A DNA stretch of 64,000 nucleotides from Bacteroides sp. Marseille-P3684. Its GTDB lineage: Bacteria > Bacteroidota > Bacteroidia > Bacteroidales > Bacteroidaceae. Under the pieces are notes generated by a model that saw only the letters and a list, made by a program, of their open reading frames with translations, was not told the DNA's origin and made no database searches. Location: assembly GCF_900291465.1 (NCBI RefSeq), contig NZ_LT985808.1, positions 2,136,151-2,200,150 of the forward strand, written 5' to 3'. Every line of letters starts with the position of its first letter. The stretch's first letter is position 1. The position numbers were made by a program, and so were the translations under genes. Of this stretch, positions 24,787 through 34,393 are shown one piece after another.

Positions 24787-26796
24787 TCAAAGCATTGCTT
24801 TCACTTGGTTGTATACATTTTCGGCAGTGAAGCCAAGTTTCTCGTCAAGAACCTTATACGGGGCGGAGAAACCGAACGACTCCAATCCGAACACTTTACC
24901 GTTGGCACCTACCAGACCTTCCAGGTTCACAGGGAGGCCGGCTGTCAGACCGAATATCTTGGCACCCTTCGGCAATACAGCATCCTGATATTCCTTGCTT
25001 TGGCTACGGAACAATCCTTCAGACGGAACGGAAACAACACGTACCTTTACACCGTCCTTGCGGAGCAACTCAGTACCTGCAAGAAGAGTGGATACCTCAG
25101 AACCGGAAGCAACCAGAATGACATCCGGATTCTCATCCGAGCCGGCAACGATATAGGCACCCTTACCAGCCCGGTTGTAGTCATTGCCCTCCGGCAGGTT
25201 CTTGATATCCTGACGAGAGAAGATGAGAGCTGTCGGAGTGGACATGTTCTCCATGGCCAGACGCCATGCGACGGTTGTCTCTTCTGCATCTGCGGGGCGG
25301 AGTACCAGCATGGAGTTGTGACCCTTATGGTTTTTCAGTTTTTCCATCAGACGGATTTGTGCTTCCTGTTCTACTGGTTCATGAGTAGGTCCATCTTCAC
25401 CTACACGGAAGGCATCGTGGGTCCAGATGAATTTAACCGGAAGCTCCATCAAGGCAGCCATACGTACTGCAGGTTTCATATAGTCGGAGAATACGAAGAA
25501 GGTAGCACATGCCGGAATCACACCTCCGTGGAGAGCCATACCGAGGCAGCAGCATGCCATAGTCAGCTCGGATACACCGGCTTGCAGGAATGCTCCGCTG
25601 AAATCGCCCTTCGTGAAAGCGTGTGTTTTCTTCAGGAAACCATCTGTCTTGTCTGAGTTGGAGAGGTCAGCAGAAGATACAATCATGTTTTCTACCTGAG
25701 TGGCGAGTGCGCCCAATACGGTTGCCGATGCACCACGGGTTGCTGAATTGGGCTTTTGTTGGATTCCTGCCCAGTCAACTGCGGGAACAGCGTTGCTGAA
25801 CCATTTCTCCATTTTGGCAGCCTGTTCCGGATTGGCTTTGGCCCATGCAGCTTTGGCGGCATAGCGTTCAGCAACGATGCCTTTTAACTCTTCTGCACGT
25901 TTGGCATAGAGCTCGGCTACTTCCGGGAAGATGTGGAACGGATCTTCGGGATTTCCACCCAGGTTCTTGATGGTATTGATGTAAGCATCTCCGCCAAGGG
26001 GAGCACCGTGGGTCGCGCAGTTTGCTTCGTAGCTGGAGTTGTCAGCCTTACGGGCACCTTTACCCATGATGGTCTTTCCGATGATGATGGTCGGACGTTC
26101 CGTCTCTGCCTTTGCCTCACGCAGGGCCTGACGAATCTGTTCTACGTCGTTGCCATTGATTTCAATAACCTTCCAGTTCCATGCAGCATACTTTTGAGCC
26201 ACGTTTTCGCTGGTTACAGAGCTACAGGGAGTTGAAAGCTGGATATCGTTGGAGTCATAGAACATGATGAGGTTGTCCAGACCGAGGTGACCGGCAAGAC
26301 GACCTGCACCTTGCGAGATTTCCTCTTGTACGCCACCGTCAGAGATATAAGCGTAGATGGTCTGATTCATGACCTCACCAAAGCGGGCTTTCAGGAATTT
26401 GGCAGCGATGGCAGCACCTACGGCAAAGGTATGTCCTTGTCCGAGAGGACCAGAGGTATTCTCGATGCCACGCATGACATCCACTTCCGGATGGCCGGGA
26501 GTCGGGCTGCCCCATTGACGGAATTGTGCCAACTCGTCCATGGTAAATTTGCCGGTAAGTGAAAGTACGGAATAGAGCATCGGAGACATGTGGCCCGGGT
26601 CGAGGAAGAAGCGGTCACGTCCTTCCCAACGGGGATTTTCAGGATCATAGACCAAGAACTCCGAGAACAATACGTTCACGAAGTCGGCACCACCCATGGC
26701 GCCTCCGGGGTGTCCTGATTTAGCTTTTTCTACCATAGAAGCAGCCAGGATACGGATGTTGTCGGCTGCGCGGTTCATCAATTTTACGTCGTTCAT
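24787..26796 (-). CDS. tkt: Transketolase
   Basis: Encodes 669 residues, the full length of a bacterial transketolase. AKSGHPGGAMGGADF and the thiamine-diphosphate motif from GAGRLAGHLGLDNLIMFYDS through NDIQLST lie in the N-terminal domain. DAFRVGEDGPTHEPVEQ lies in the pyrimidine-binding domain and carries the catalytic His/Glu region. It exchanges two-carbon units among pentose and hexose phosphates. The start at 26796 (MNDVKLMN) is preferred to an ATG seven codons upstream. Only 25 bases separate it from araB, so the operon links arabinose-derived xylulose 5-phosphate to glycolysis. Confidence 0.96.
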   Translation of the reverse strand: MNDVKLMNRAADNIRILAASMVEKAKSGHPGGAMGGADFVNVLFSEFLVYDPENPRWEGRDRFFLDPGHMSPMLYSVLSLTGKFTMDELAQFRQWGSPTPGHPEVDVMRGIENTSGPLGQGHTFAVGAAIAAKFLKARFGEVMNQTIYAYISDGGVQEEISQGAGRLAGHLGLDNLIMFYDSNDIQLSTPCSSVTSENVAQKYAAWNWKVIEINGNDVEQIRQALREAKAETERPTIIIGKTIMGKGARKADNSSYEANCATHGAPLGGDAYINTIKNLGGNPEDPFHIFPEVAELYAKRAEELKGIVAERYAAKAAWAKANPEQAAKMEKWFSNAVPAVDWAGIQQKPNSATRGASATVLGALATQVENMIVSSADLSNSDKTDGFLKKTHAFTKGDFSGAFLQAGVSELTMACCCLGMALHGGVIPACATFFVFSDYMKPAVRMAALMELPVKFIWTHDAFRVGEDGPTHEPVEQEAQIRLMEKLKNHKGHNSMLVLRPADAEETTVAWRLAMENMSTPTALIFSRQDIKNLPEGNDYNRAGKGAYIVAGSDENPDVILVASGSEVSTLLAGTELLRKDGVKVRVVSVPSEGLFRSQSKEYQDAVLPKGAKIFGLTAGLPVNLEGLVGANGKVFGLESFGFSAPYKVLDEKLGFTAENVYNQVKAML

Positions 26797-26821
26797 AAGA
26801 ATAATATTTTGTTTCAATTAG

Positions 26822-28420
26822 TCATCGTTTGCATTTTGTGGCTGTCTCTTCAATGGGAAGTCCTGCTTTGTAGTTCTCAATGTAAGCATTGAATCCGGCA
26901 ACATCTTCAGCCGTAGGTGCTATCTCAACACCTGCATTACCGGCAAACACTTTTTCTTCCAGGAAATCAGCCAAGGTCTGTCCGGCTGTATTGTTTACCA
27001 GGAATGAGGCGAGCAGAGCGATACCCCATGCACCTCCTTCTCCTGCAGTTTCCATCACGGAGATCGGTGAATCGATGGCTGCTGCCAGCACGCGCTGACC
27101 CACGCCTTTGGTCTTGAACAGACCTCCGTGTCCCGTGATGCGGTCGACTTTGACTTTCTCTTGTTTGAAGAGGATGTCGTTGCCAATCTTCAGCACACCG
27201 ACTGATGCATAAAGGTGGGCACGCATGAAATTGGCAAGGTTGAACTTATCATTGGCGGAGCGCACAAAGAGGGGACGACCTTCCGCCAGTCCGGTGACGG
27301 GTTCACCTGAAATGTAATTATAGGACAAGAGTCCGCCACAATCGGCATCACCTTGGAGGGCATGGTTGTAGAGCTTGCCGAAAATCTCGTTCATGTCTAC
27401 GGGGATACCCAGCAACTCCTGATACTCTTTGAAGAGATTGACCCATGCATTAAGGTCGGAGGTACAGTTGTTGCAGTGAACCATGGCCACGAGACTGCCG
27501 TCAGGAGTGGTTACCATATCAATCATTTCGTAGGGCTTTGACAGGTCTTTCTCCAGGACAATCATGGAGAAGGAGGAAGTTCCGGCAGACACGTTGCCTG
27601 TGCGTTGTTTGACTGCATTGGTTGCTACCATGCCTGTGCCGGCATCTCCTTCAGGCGGGCAGACCGGAATGCCTGCTTTCAGATGACCGGAAACATCCAG
27701 TCGTCGTGCACCTTCGGCAGTCAGTTTGCCGGCATCTTCGCCCGCCAGTAATACTTTAGGCAGTATGTCCTGCACTTGCCAGCCGAATCCTTTGGGAGCA
27801 ATGAGTTGATTGAACTTCTCAATCATCGGTGCCGAATAGTTCTTTGTCTCCGGGTCGATGGGAAGCATGCCGGAAGCATCACCAATGCCCAATACTTTCT
27901 CTCCGGTCAGTTGCCAATGCACATAGCCGGCAAGTGTAGTCAGGAAATGGATGTTACGGACGTGAGGCTCGTTGTTCAGGATTGCCTGATAGAGGTGAGA
28001 GATGCTCCAGCGGAGCGGAATATTGTATACGAACAGTTCAGATAAGGCTGCGGCAGCTTCTCCGGTGTTGGTATTTCTCCAGGTGCGGAATTCTGCAAGC
28101 AGGTTCCCTTCTTTGTCGAAAGGCATGTAACCGTGCATCATGGCGCTGACGCCTAAGGCAGCCAAAGTCTCTATTTCAATGCCATATTGTTCCTTGACAT
28201 TTGCGCGGAGGTCGGCATAGCAATCTTGCAGACCGTTCCAGATAGCGTCCAGACTGTAGGTCCACAGACCATCGACGAGTTGGTTTTCCCAACTATGGCT
28301 TCCTTGAGCGATAGGTTTGTTGTCTTGGTCAATCAAAACAGCTTTGATACGTGTTGAGCCCAGTTCGATTCCGAGCATGGCTTTTCCTGTTTCGATGGTT
28401 GACTTTGCATCTAGTTTCAT
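26822..28420 (-). CDS. araB: FGGY-family carbohydrate kinase, probable L-ribulokinase
   Basis: Encodes 532 residues. [20 protein letters not shown] is the first ATP/phosphate-binding motif of the FGGY fold. GTSSFSMIV and [20 protein letters not shown] are the later adenosine and FGGY-type signatures. The family phosphorylates sugars such as ribulose, xylulose or glycerol. The position between araA and tkt in an arabinose cluster makes L-ribulose the likely substrate. The sequence alone cannot exclude xylulose. A terminator-like hairpin at 28465-28541 stands between it and araA. Confidence 0.85.
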   Translation of the reverse strand: MKLDAKSTIETGKAMLGIELGSTRIKAVLIDQDNKPIAQGSHSWENQLVDGLWTYSLDAIWNGLQDCYADLRANVKEQYGIEIETLAALGVSAMMHGYMPFDKEGNLLAEFRTWRNTNTGEAAAALSELFVYNIPLRWSISHLYQAILNNEPHVRNIHFLTTLAGYVHWQLTGEKVLGIGDASGMLPIDPETKNYSAPMIEKFNQLIAPKGFGWQVQDILPKVLLAGEDAGKLTAEGARRLDVSGHLKAGIPVCPPEGDAGTGMVATNAVKQRTGNVSAGTSSFSMIVLEKDLSKPYEMIDMVTTPDGSLVAMVHCNNCTSDLNAWVNLFKEYQELLGIPVDMNEIFGKLYNHALQGDADCGGLLSYNYISGEPVTGLAEGRPLFVRSANDKFNLANFMRAHLYASVGVLKIGNDILFKQEKVKVDRITGHGGLFKTKGVGQRVLAAAIDSPISVMETAGEGGAWGIALLASFLVNNTAGQTLADFLEEKVFAGNAGVEIAPTAEDVAGFNAYIENYKAGLPIEETATKCKR

Positions 28421-28464
28421 ACGTAAAACCTGTAATTTAAGGTGCTATAATGAGATATGGAAAA

Positions 28465-28541
28465 AAGTAGAATTGGTTTGCGAAGGAACCGGTGTCATCG
28501 TGTGTTGCAGATGCCTGTTTGTTCCTGCCGCAAACCAATTC
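28465..28541 (-). terminator. Intra-operon hairpin between araA and araB
   Basis: GAATTGGTTTGCG (28470-28482) pairs with CGCAAACCAATTC (28529-28541), extended inward by GGAAC/GTTCC. On the minus strand it ends in CTACTTTTTTCC. It could cut down read-through into araB-tkt or protect the araA 3' end. Confidence 0.75.
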
Positions 28542-28552
28542 ATTATCAATTA

Positions 28553-30058
28553 TCAGCAAAGAGCTTTGTTGAGCATGTAGTAGATTTCGTTCATGCGCAA
28601 CTCTTTCTTGAAGCTGCTGATGGTGGTGTCTTTGTTGATGTGAACCATTTCAATGCCTGCGATTTCTGCATAGTCTTCCCAATATTCGACTGTCAGGTCA
28701 TAGGAGAAGCAGGAGTGGTGAGTTCCACCGGCGAGAATCCATGCACCTGCGCCAATCTCGAAGTTTGGCATCGGAATCCAAAGGGCGGAAGCCACGGGGA
28801 GCTTAGGCAGCGGTTTTGATTTGATGCACTCTACGTCGTTGACGATCATGCGGAAACGGTTGCCGAGATCAACAATGGTAGCCGTTACACCTTGTCCTTG
28901 CTTGGAGGTGAATACCAGACGGGCTGTCTGGCTGTCAATGCCGATTGCCAGACGGTGTACTTCCAGCTTGGGACGATGTTCTGCGATGAGCGGGCAAACT
29001 TCGAGCATGTGTGCTTGAAGGATGGAGCTGTTTTCGCCGTCGAAGTTGAGGGTATAGTCTTCCAGGAACGAGCAACCCTTCTCCATGCCCTGACTCATGA
29101 ACCACACGGTGCGGTAGAGAGCGGCAGACTTCCAGTCTCCTTCAGCGCCGAAGCCGTAGCCTTCAGCCATCAGTCGTTGAGAAGCGAGGCCGGGGATTTG
29201 GTCAAACAGACCAAGGTCGTCAAAGTTGGTTGTGAATCCTTTGGCACCTTTATCTTTCAGGATACCACGCAGGGCGATTTCAGCTTTGGCTGCGTTCCAG
29301 ATTTTCGTGTATGCTTCGCTCTTGGTGTCTTCCAGTGCAGCATCATGTTCGTAGAGTTTGAAGTAGGTGTCCACGAGTGCCTTCACTTCTTCGTCCGTAG
29401 CTTTCTTGTAATATTCCATCAAGTCGTTCACCGGACAATAGTCTACGTGGTAACCCAAACGTTGTTCGGCTTCCACTTTATCGCCGTCGGTTACGGCTAC
29501 ATTGTTCATCTGGTCGCCAAAGCGGAGGATCAGCATATCTTGAGAATCAGCCCATCCGGCGCAGACACGCATCCAGACAGCAATCTTGTGCAGTGTATTC
29601 TCATCCTTCCAATAGCCTACAACCACTTTGCGACGGATACGCATGCGGGTGCAGATATGCCCGAACTCGCGGTCGCCGTGAGCAGATTGGTTGAGGTTCA
29701 TGAAATCCATATCCATGGTATCCCAAGGTATTTCCTTGTTGAACTGGGTATGCAGGTGAAGCAGGGGTTTCTTGAATTGCTGCAAGCCGTGAATCCACAT
29801 CTTTGCCGGAGAGAAAGTATGCATCCAAGTGATGACACCGATACATTTGTCATCATTGTTGGCAGCCTTGAATACGGTCTCCACTTCTTTAGAGGAGTTT
29901 ACTGTGCCTTTATATACAACTTTGACAGGCAATTTCCCGGAATTGTTCAAGCCTGCAACCATTTCATTGGAATGTGCGTCAACAGCAACAACAGCGTCAC
30001 CTCCATAAAGGAGCTGTGCTCCGGTGACGAACCATACTTCATAATTTTCGAAAGCCAT
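28553..30058 (-). CDS. araA: L-arabinose isomerase
   Basis: Encodes 501 residues, matching the 500-residue Escherichia coli enzyme. EVWFVTGAQLLYGGDAV, GVITWMHTFSPAKMWI and HLHTQFNKEIPWDTMDMDFM are conserved N-terminal features. GYGFGAEGDWKSAALYR and FLEDYTLNF carry the metal and substrate residues, and the C-terminal GGTHHSCFSYDL is also conserved. It converts L-arabinose to L-ribulose. The gene stands apart from araD by 907 bases without a gene, so it should have its own promoter; TACTTTTA (plus 30111-30118) is the nearest -7-like sequence. Confidence 0.97.
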   Translation of the reverse strand: MAFENYEVWFVTGAQLLYGGDAVVAVDAHSNEMVAGLNNSGKLPVKVVYKGTVNSSKEVETVFKAANNDDKCIGVITWMHTFSPAKMWIHGLQQFKKPLLHLHTQFNKEIPWDTMDMDFMNLNQSAHGDREFGHICTRMRIRRKVVVGYWKDENTLHKIAVWMRVCAGWADSQDMLILRFGDQMNNVAVTDGDKVEAEQRLGYHVDYCPVNDLMEYYKKATDEEVKALVDTYFKLYEHDAALEDTKSEAYTKIWNAAKAEIALRGILKDKGAKGFTTNFDDLGLFDQIPGLASQRLMAEGYGFGAEGDWKSAALYRTVWFMSQGMEKGCSFLEDYTLNFDGENSSILQAHMLEVCPLIAEHRPKLEVHRLAIGIDSQTARLVFTSKQGQGVTATIVDLGNRFRMIVNDVECIKSKPLPKLPVASALWIPMPNFEIGAGAWILAGGTHHSCFSYDLTVEYWEDYAEIAGIEMVHINKDTTISSFKKELRMNEIYYMLNKALC

Positions 30059-30965
30059 AGTATTGTATTTTATTGGTTATATTGATTGATAATTCTTTGT
30101 TTTCAGTGTTTAAAAGTACGTAGTAATATTTAGATTTTCGAAAAAGTGTCGGGATATTTGCTGTTTATTCATAATTTTTAAAGGATAAGAAGTGTAAAAG
30201 TGCCCATTATATGTTGTGCGGCATCTTTCAGTGTACGCGAAGGTCCTTACAGGTGTGGTTCCGTCTGCATCGGAGTTCATATTCTTCTTGTATTTTTCAG
30301 TGCGAGTCGGTCCCTGTCATTTTGTCAAAATGTCAAATGCAGCTTTCCATTCGGCTGTATTTTATCCCTGAAATCAGGATGTGATTGGAGCAAATCTTTC
30401 CAGGTGATGAGCAGCATGCAGATGGATACTCTGTCAGTTGTTTGAGTGCTCTTTTGTGCTTTTCTATCTTTTTGCCAGTAGTCACGGATAGCTTACTTTT
30501 GGAATTTTGGGGAGGAAACTGCAAAAATCAGATTCCCGAACGGATAAATTCAGACTTCTCCCGTTGTTTTTACAGGTTTCCTGCCGTGAAACTTCGATTT
30601 TCCGGCATCGCTTTTGTATTTCGATGCGACGAATTGCATGTTTCCCGGCGGGATTTTCCCTGTTTCCGCGAGATATAGTGCTAAGTTTTCTGAAATAAAC
30701 CCCTTCATTCAAGCCAAATGTTAAATCAGATTAGCAGTTGAATACTCCTGATGCTTGAGTACCTTCAAACGTTTGTTTGCGGAAACCTTCCTTTTGCTTG
30801 ATTTTGTTAGCGGGACCATCGGTATAGGTTTCCTTTTGATGATTGCCTTTTACCCTGAAGTCGACTGATTGGGGTTGAATGTTTTCGCGGACCCAATACA
30901 GAAAAACGCCGTGGCAATTTGGGGAAATTACCACGGCGTCAGGTTGTATCATGAACAGTTGGTCG
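30059..30965. other. Long gap between araA and araD without a recognisable gene
   Basis: About 900 bases. The left part should hold the araA promoter; a near-consensus TACTTTTA lies on the minus strand at plus 30111-30118. The right end holds the araD terminator (30901-30939). Open frames of 60-97 codons occur on both strands but show no family resemblance, no ribosome-binding site of note and no codon pattern like the neighbours. I see no decayed gene I can name. Confidence 0.6.
30901..30939 (-). terminator. Terminator downstream of araD
   Basis: ACGCCGTGG (30906-30914) pairs with CCACGGCGT (30931-30939). An inner AATTT/AAATT stem closes around GGGG. On the minus strand the hairpin is followed by TTTTTC. 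Confidence 0.88.
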
Positions 30966-31658
30966 TTATTTCTTCTTTTGTCCGTAGTAGGCATTCGGAC
31001 CGTGTTTACGGCTGAAATGCTTTTCTACCAGCAGCTGGTTCATGGTGAGGTTGGGGTTGACACTGTAGGCGATGCTTGCCATCTTGGCCACTTGTTCCAT
31101 GACGACTGCATTGTGAACGGCTTCGTGAGCATCTTTTCCCCAGGCAAACGGACCGTGGTTCTTCACCAATACGCCCGGTGTGTGTACGGGGTTCATGCCT
31201 TCAAAGCGCTTCACGATGACATTGCCTGTTTCCAGCTCATAGTTGCCTTCCACTTCTTCGCGTGTCATGTCAGCCGTGCAGGGGATTGCCTTATAGAAAT
31301 AGTCTGCATGTGTCGTGCCGATGTTGGGGATGTCTATGCCGGCTTGTGCCCATGCGGTGGCGTAGGTAGAGTGGGTGTGGACCACTCCGCCAATCTCGGG
31401 GAAAGCCTTGTAGAGCACCAGGTGGGTGGGAGTATCCGACGACGGATTGAGGTCGCCTTCAACCACCTTGCCGTCCAAGTCTACAACGACCATGTCGCTG
31501 GCTTTCATAATGTCATAGCTTACGCCGCTTGGTTTGATGACGACCAGGCCACTTTCACGGTCAATGCCTGAGACGTTGCCCCAAGTGAATATGACCAAGC
31601 CATGCTTCACCAAGTCGAGGTTTGCTTGGAATACTTTTTCTTTTAATGCTTCTAACAT
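30966..31658 (-). CDS. araD: L-ribulose-5-phosphate 4-epimerase
   Basis: Encodes 230 residues, as in the Escherichia coli enzyme. [20 protein letters not shown] is the phosphate-binding region, [14 protein letters not shown] and GTTHADYFY bring zinc ligands and the catalytic region, and [20 protein letters not shown] is the C-terminal signature. It forms D-xylulose 5-phosphate. The ATG at 31658 (MLEALKEK) is used because the longer frame would overlap araR. It starts 25 bases after araR and is the last gene before a terminator. Confidence 0.96.
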   Translation of the reverse strand: MLEALKEKVFQANLDLVKHGLVIFTWGNVSGIDRESGLVVIKPSGVSYDIMKASDMVVVDLDGKVVEGDLNPSSDTPTHLVLYKAFPEIGGVVHTHSTYATAWAQAGIDIPNIGTTHADYFYKAIPCTADMTREEVEGNYELETGNVIVKRFEGMNPVHTPGVLVKNHGPFAWGKDAHEAVHNAVVMEQVAKMASIAYSVNPNLTMNQLLVEKHFSRKHGPNAYYGQKKK

Positions 31659-31683
31659 GGTTATATTGCTTTTATAAAGTTTC

Positions 31684-32361
31684 TTATAATTTGAATTTAA
31701 GAGATTTGGAATAGATGTGGTTGTTGAACCTATACAAACGCGCTCCTCTACGAGAGCTTTTTTTATCAATCAGTTCCGTCTGTTCGATGAAGTCCATGTC
31801 TGCCACTTTCTTGCGGAAGTTCCGTTTGTCGATGGGACAGTCATAAATCGCTTCATAGAGACTTTGCAACTGAGTCAATGTGAAAAGTTCAGGTAATAGA
31901 TTAAAGCTTATGGGGGCGGACGATGCTTTCCGTCTCATTTGTTCCCGTGCTTTCTCAATCATTTCTTCATGGTCGAACAGCAGGTGAGGGAGTTCATCGA
32001 TTCTTGCCCAGTATCCGTTGTGCTCTTCTACGCATTTCTTATCGTAATCCTGGATGTTGATAAGTGCATAGTAGGCAACGGAGATAACCCGCTCTTCGGG
32101 TTCGCGATGCACAGCGCCGAACGTGCCTACCTGTTCCATGTAGACTTCGTTCAGCCCTGTGTATTCGCGTAATACCCGTTTTGCGGCATTGTCGACGCTT
32201 TCATCGTTTTGTACAAATCCACCCATTAAAGACCAAGCTCCAAAGAAGGGCTCCATGTTCCGTTTGAGAAGAAGCAGGCTGAGCCCGTCTTTGTTAAATC
32301 CAAAAATGATGCAGTCTACTGCAACGTGAAACTTCGGATGTATATCATAATAGGTGGCCAT
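31684..32361 (-). CDS. araR: Nudix-type transcription regulator of arabinose use (AraR, NrtR-like)
   Basis: Encodes 225 residues. The N-terminal half has a Nudix fold ([40 protein letters not shown]). Its Nudix box lacks the catalytic REUxEE pattern (RVLREYTGL instead), so it is probably a ligand sensor, not a hydrolase. The C-terminal half ([20 protein letters not shown] to the end) is a winged helix as in NrtR. Nudix-related AraR repressors are known from Bacteroides thetaiotaomicron, where L-arabinose releases them from DNA. It lies between araD and the symporter, the expected place. Confidence 0.92.
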   Translation of the reverse strand: MATYYDIHPKFHVAVDCIIFGFNKDGLSLLLLKRNMEPFFGAWSLMGGFVQNDESVDNAAKRVLREYTGLNEVYMEQVGTFGAVHREPEERVISVAYYALINIQDYDKKCVEEHNGYWARIDELPHLLFDHEEMIEKAREQMRRKASSAPISFNLLPELFTLTQLQSLYEAIYDCPIDKRNFRKKVADMDFIEQTELIDKKSSRRGARLYRFNNHIYSKSLKFKL

Positions 32362-32387
32362 ATTGCAGAATGGGTTTTAGAGGTTGA

Positions 32388-34343
32388 TTACCAAAGTGCA
32401 ATATAAAGGATAGCCAGAATGATGACCACCAAGGCTGAGCCAATGGTGAAGCTGCGGTCGGAACGGAAGAGTGACAGGTCGATTGCCACGGCTTTGCCGT
32501 CCTGAACGGTGTCGAGTGCGTTCGAACGCAGGTAAATCCACAACGACAGGAAGAAGGTTCCCAGGAAGAAGATGGCTTCGAATCCGTAATTCTTCAACAG
32601 GGTGATGTCGCCGAAGAAGACGATGCAGCCAATGAGGAAGCAGATGATGGCGAGCACCAGCATCACGTTGCCCCAGAAGAGCTGCGTCTTCGTGGTGTGT
32701 GCATCAAGCTGGTCGGCTTTCACGGTCTTGTTGCTCATGTAGGACAGGGTGAAGAAGAGTACCACCAGCACCATGAACACATAGCCCATGCGGAGCAGGA
32801 ACGGAGTGCCCGGCATCATGAACTTGAAGGCAATACTGAAGACGAAAGTACCGATGGCTGTTACAACAGCAGCTACACCGGAAGCACGTTTCCACAGCAA
32901 GCCCAGACCGAAGATGACTACGACACCCGGATAAACGAAGCCGGAGTATTCCTGGATAATCTGGAATGCCTGGTCAGCACCGCCCATGATGGGATATACA
33001 GCCAACAGTGCGATTACAAGTGATGCCAATGAAGTCAGACGACCGACATTGACCAGTTTCTTTTCAGAAGCAGTCTTGTTGATGAACTTCTTGTAGATAT
33101 CCATCGTGAAGATGGTCGAGGTCGAGTTGAACATGGAGGCCAGTGAGGAGATGACTGCCGCTGCCAATGCCGCAAACGACAGACCTTTGACAACCGTCGG
33201 AGTGAAGTTGCGGATGAGGAACGGATAAGCATCGTCGGAACGCTCGATGGCGCCGGCAAGAGTCTGGGTCAGTTCAGGCTGGTAGTTCACGATGTAGAAG
33301 GCACAAACGCCCGGGATACATACGATGAAGGGGATCAGAATCTTCAGGAAGGCTGCGAAAATCATACCTTTCTTGGCCTCTGCAAGGCTCTTGGCTGCCA
33401 GACCTTTCTGGATGATGTACTGGTTGAAGCCCCAGTAGCCCAAGTTGGTCAACCACAATGCACCAACGATGACGGTGATACCCGGAATATCGAAATAGGG
33501 GTCAGAGGGTTGGGTTGCCGTACCTTCGAGCACCGGATACAAGTCGGCATTACGTTCGACAACCAGGTTGAAGTGGGTGTCTCCCGGTATGCTTGACAAG
33601 TGTCCCATGATATAGCTCAAGGCATCCAAGGCACCATTCAGTTCGAGTTTGGTAGAGATGACGTCAAGGGCAGCATAGGCAGTTACCAGACCACCGCCGA
33701 CGAGGAAGGTCACCTGCATCACATCGGTCCAAGCCACGGAAGCCAGACCACCGTAGATGGAGTAAGCACCCGCGATGAGGAAGAGCAGGAGGATGATGAC
33801 CAGTAATGTCATGTCGACCTGCATGCCCAGCAAGACTGCGGGAGTGGCGGGCAAGCCCAGAATCTGTTTGATGGCCAATGCGCCCAACCAAGCCACGGAG
33901 GTCAGGTTGATGAATACATAGAGGAAGAGCCAGAAGATGGAGAAAGCCAGACCCACGCCCCAGTTGTAACGTTCACTCAGGAACTGGGGAATGGTGAATA
34001 TCTTGCGCTTGATCATCACCGGCAACAGGAACTTTGCTACGACAATCAGGGTTGCTGCAGCCATCAACTCGTAGGCTGCCATGGCAATACCTGATTTGAA
34101 AGCTGAACCGGACATTCCGATGAACTGTTCGGCAGAGATGTTGGCGGCAATCAAGGAGGCACCCACAGCCCACCATGTCAGTGTGTTTCCCGCCAGGAAG
34201 TAGTCGCTGGACGATTTTTCTTCTCCTTTCTTTCCACGGGAGAGGAAAATTCCCAATCCGACGAGGAGGACAATGTAGGCTGCAAATACGAGGTAATCCG
34301 CAGTAGCAAAGCCATTGTTTTTTAGAGCTTCTAGTATTTCCAT
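32388..34343 (-). CDS. Sodium:solute symporter, probable arabinose importer
   Basis: Encodes 651 residues with about 14 membrane segments, in the SSS family of the SGLT type. DYFLAGNTLTWWAVGASLIA followed by ANISAEQFIGMSGSAFKSGI is the conserved helix 1-2 region, NLGYWGFNQYIIQKGLAAKS the central signature, and SSLASMFNSTSTIFTMDIYK the sodium-site region. The C-terminal part adds helices beyond the core. By position between araR and an aldose epimerase it imports L-arabinose or a related monosaccharide with Na+. It begins 50 bases after the upstream epimerase. Confidence 0.93.
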   Translation of the reverse strand: MEILEALKNNGFATADYLVFAAYIVLLVGLGIFLSRGKKGEEKSSSDYFLAGNTLTWWAVGASLIAANISAEQFIGMSGSAFKSGIAMAAYELMAAATLIVVAKFLLPVMIKRKIFTIPQFLSERYNWGVGLAFSIFWLFLYVFINLTSVAWLGALAIKQILGLPATPAVLLGMQVDMTLLVIILLLFLIAGAYSIYGGLASVAWTDVMQVTFLVGGGLVTAYAALDVISTKLELNGALDALSYIMGHLSSIPGDTHFNLVVERNADLYPVLEGTATQPSDPYFDIPGITVIVGALWLTNLGYWGFNQYIIQKGLAAKSLAEAKKGMIFAAFLKILIPFIVCIPGVCAFYIVNYQPELTQTLAGAIERSDDAYPFLIRNFTPTVVKGLSFAALAAAVISSLASMFNSTSTIFTMDIYKKFINKTASEKKLVNVGRLTSLASLVIALLAVYPIMGGADQAFQIIQEYSGFVYPGVVVIFGLGLLWKRASGVAAVVTAIGTFVFSIAFKFMMPGTPFLLRMGYVFMVLVVLFFTLSYMSNKTVKADQLDAHTTKTQLFWGNVMLVLAIICFLIGCIVFFGDITLLKNYGFEAIFFLGTFFLSLWIYLRSNALDTVQDGKAVAIDLSLFRSDRSFTIGSALVVIILAILYIALW

Positions 34344-34393
34344 AGTAGATTACTTATGTTTTTTAAGTTATTGGTTTTAAGAGTTAGGGAAGT

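Noticed and set aside
30200..30964. Several 60-97-codon frames between araA and araD
   Set aside because: They overlap on both strands, lack plausible starts and show no similarity to known families. Treated as chance.
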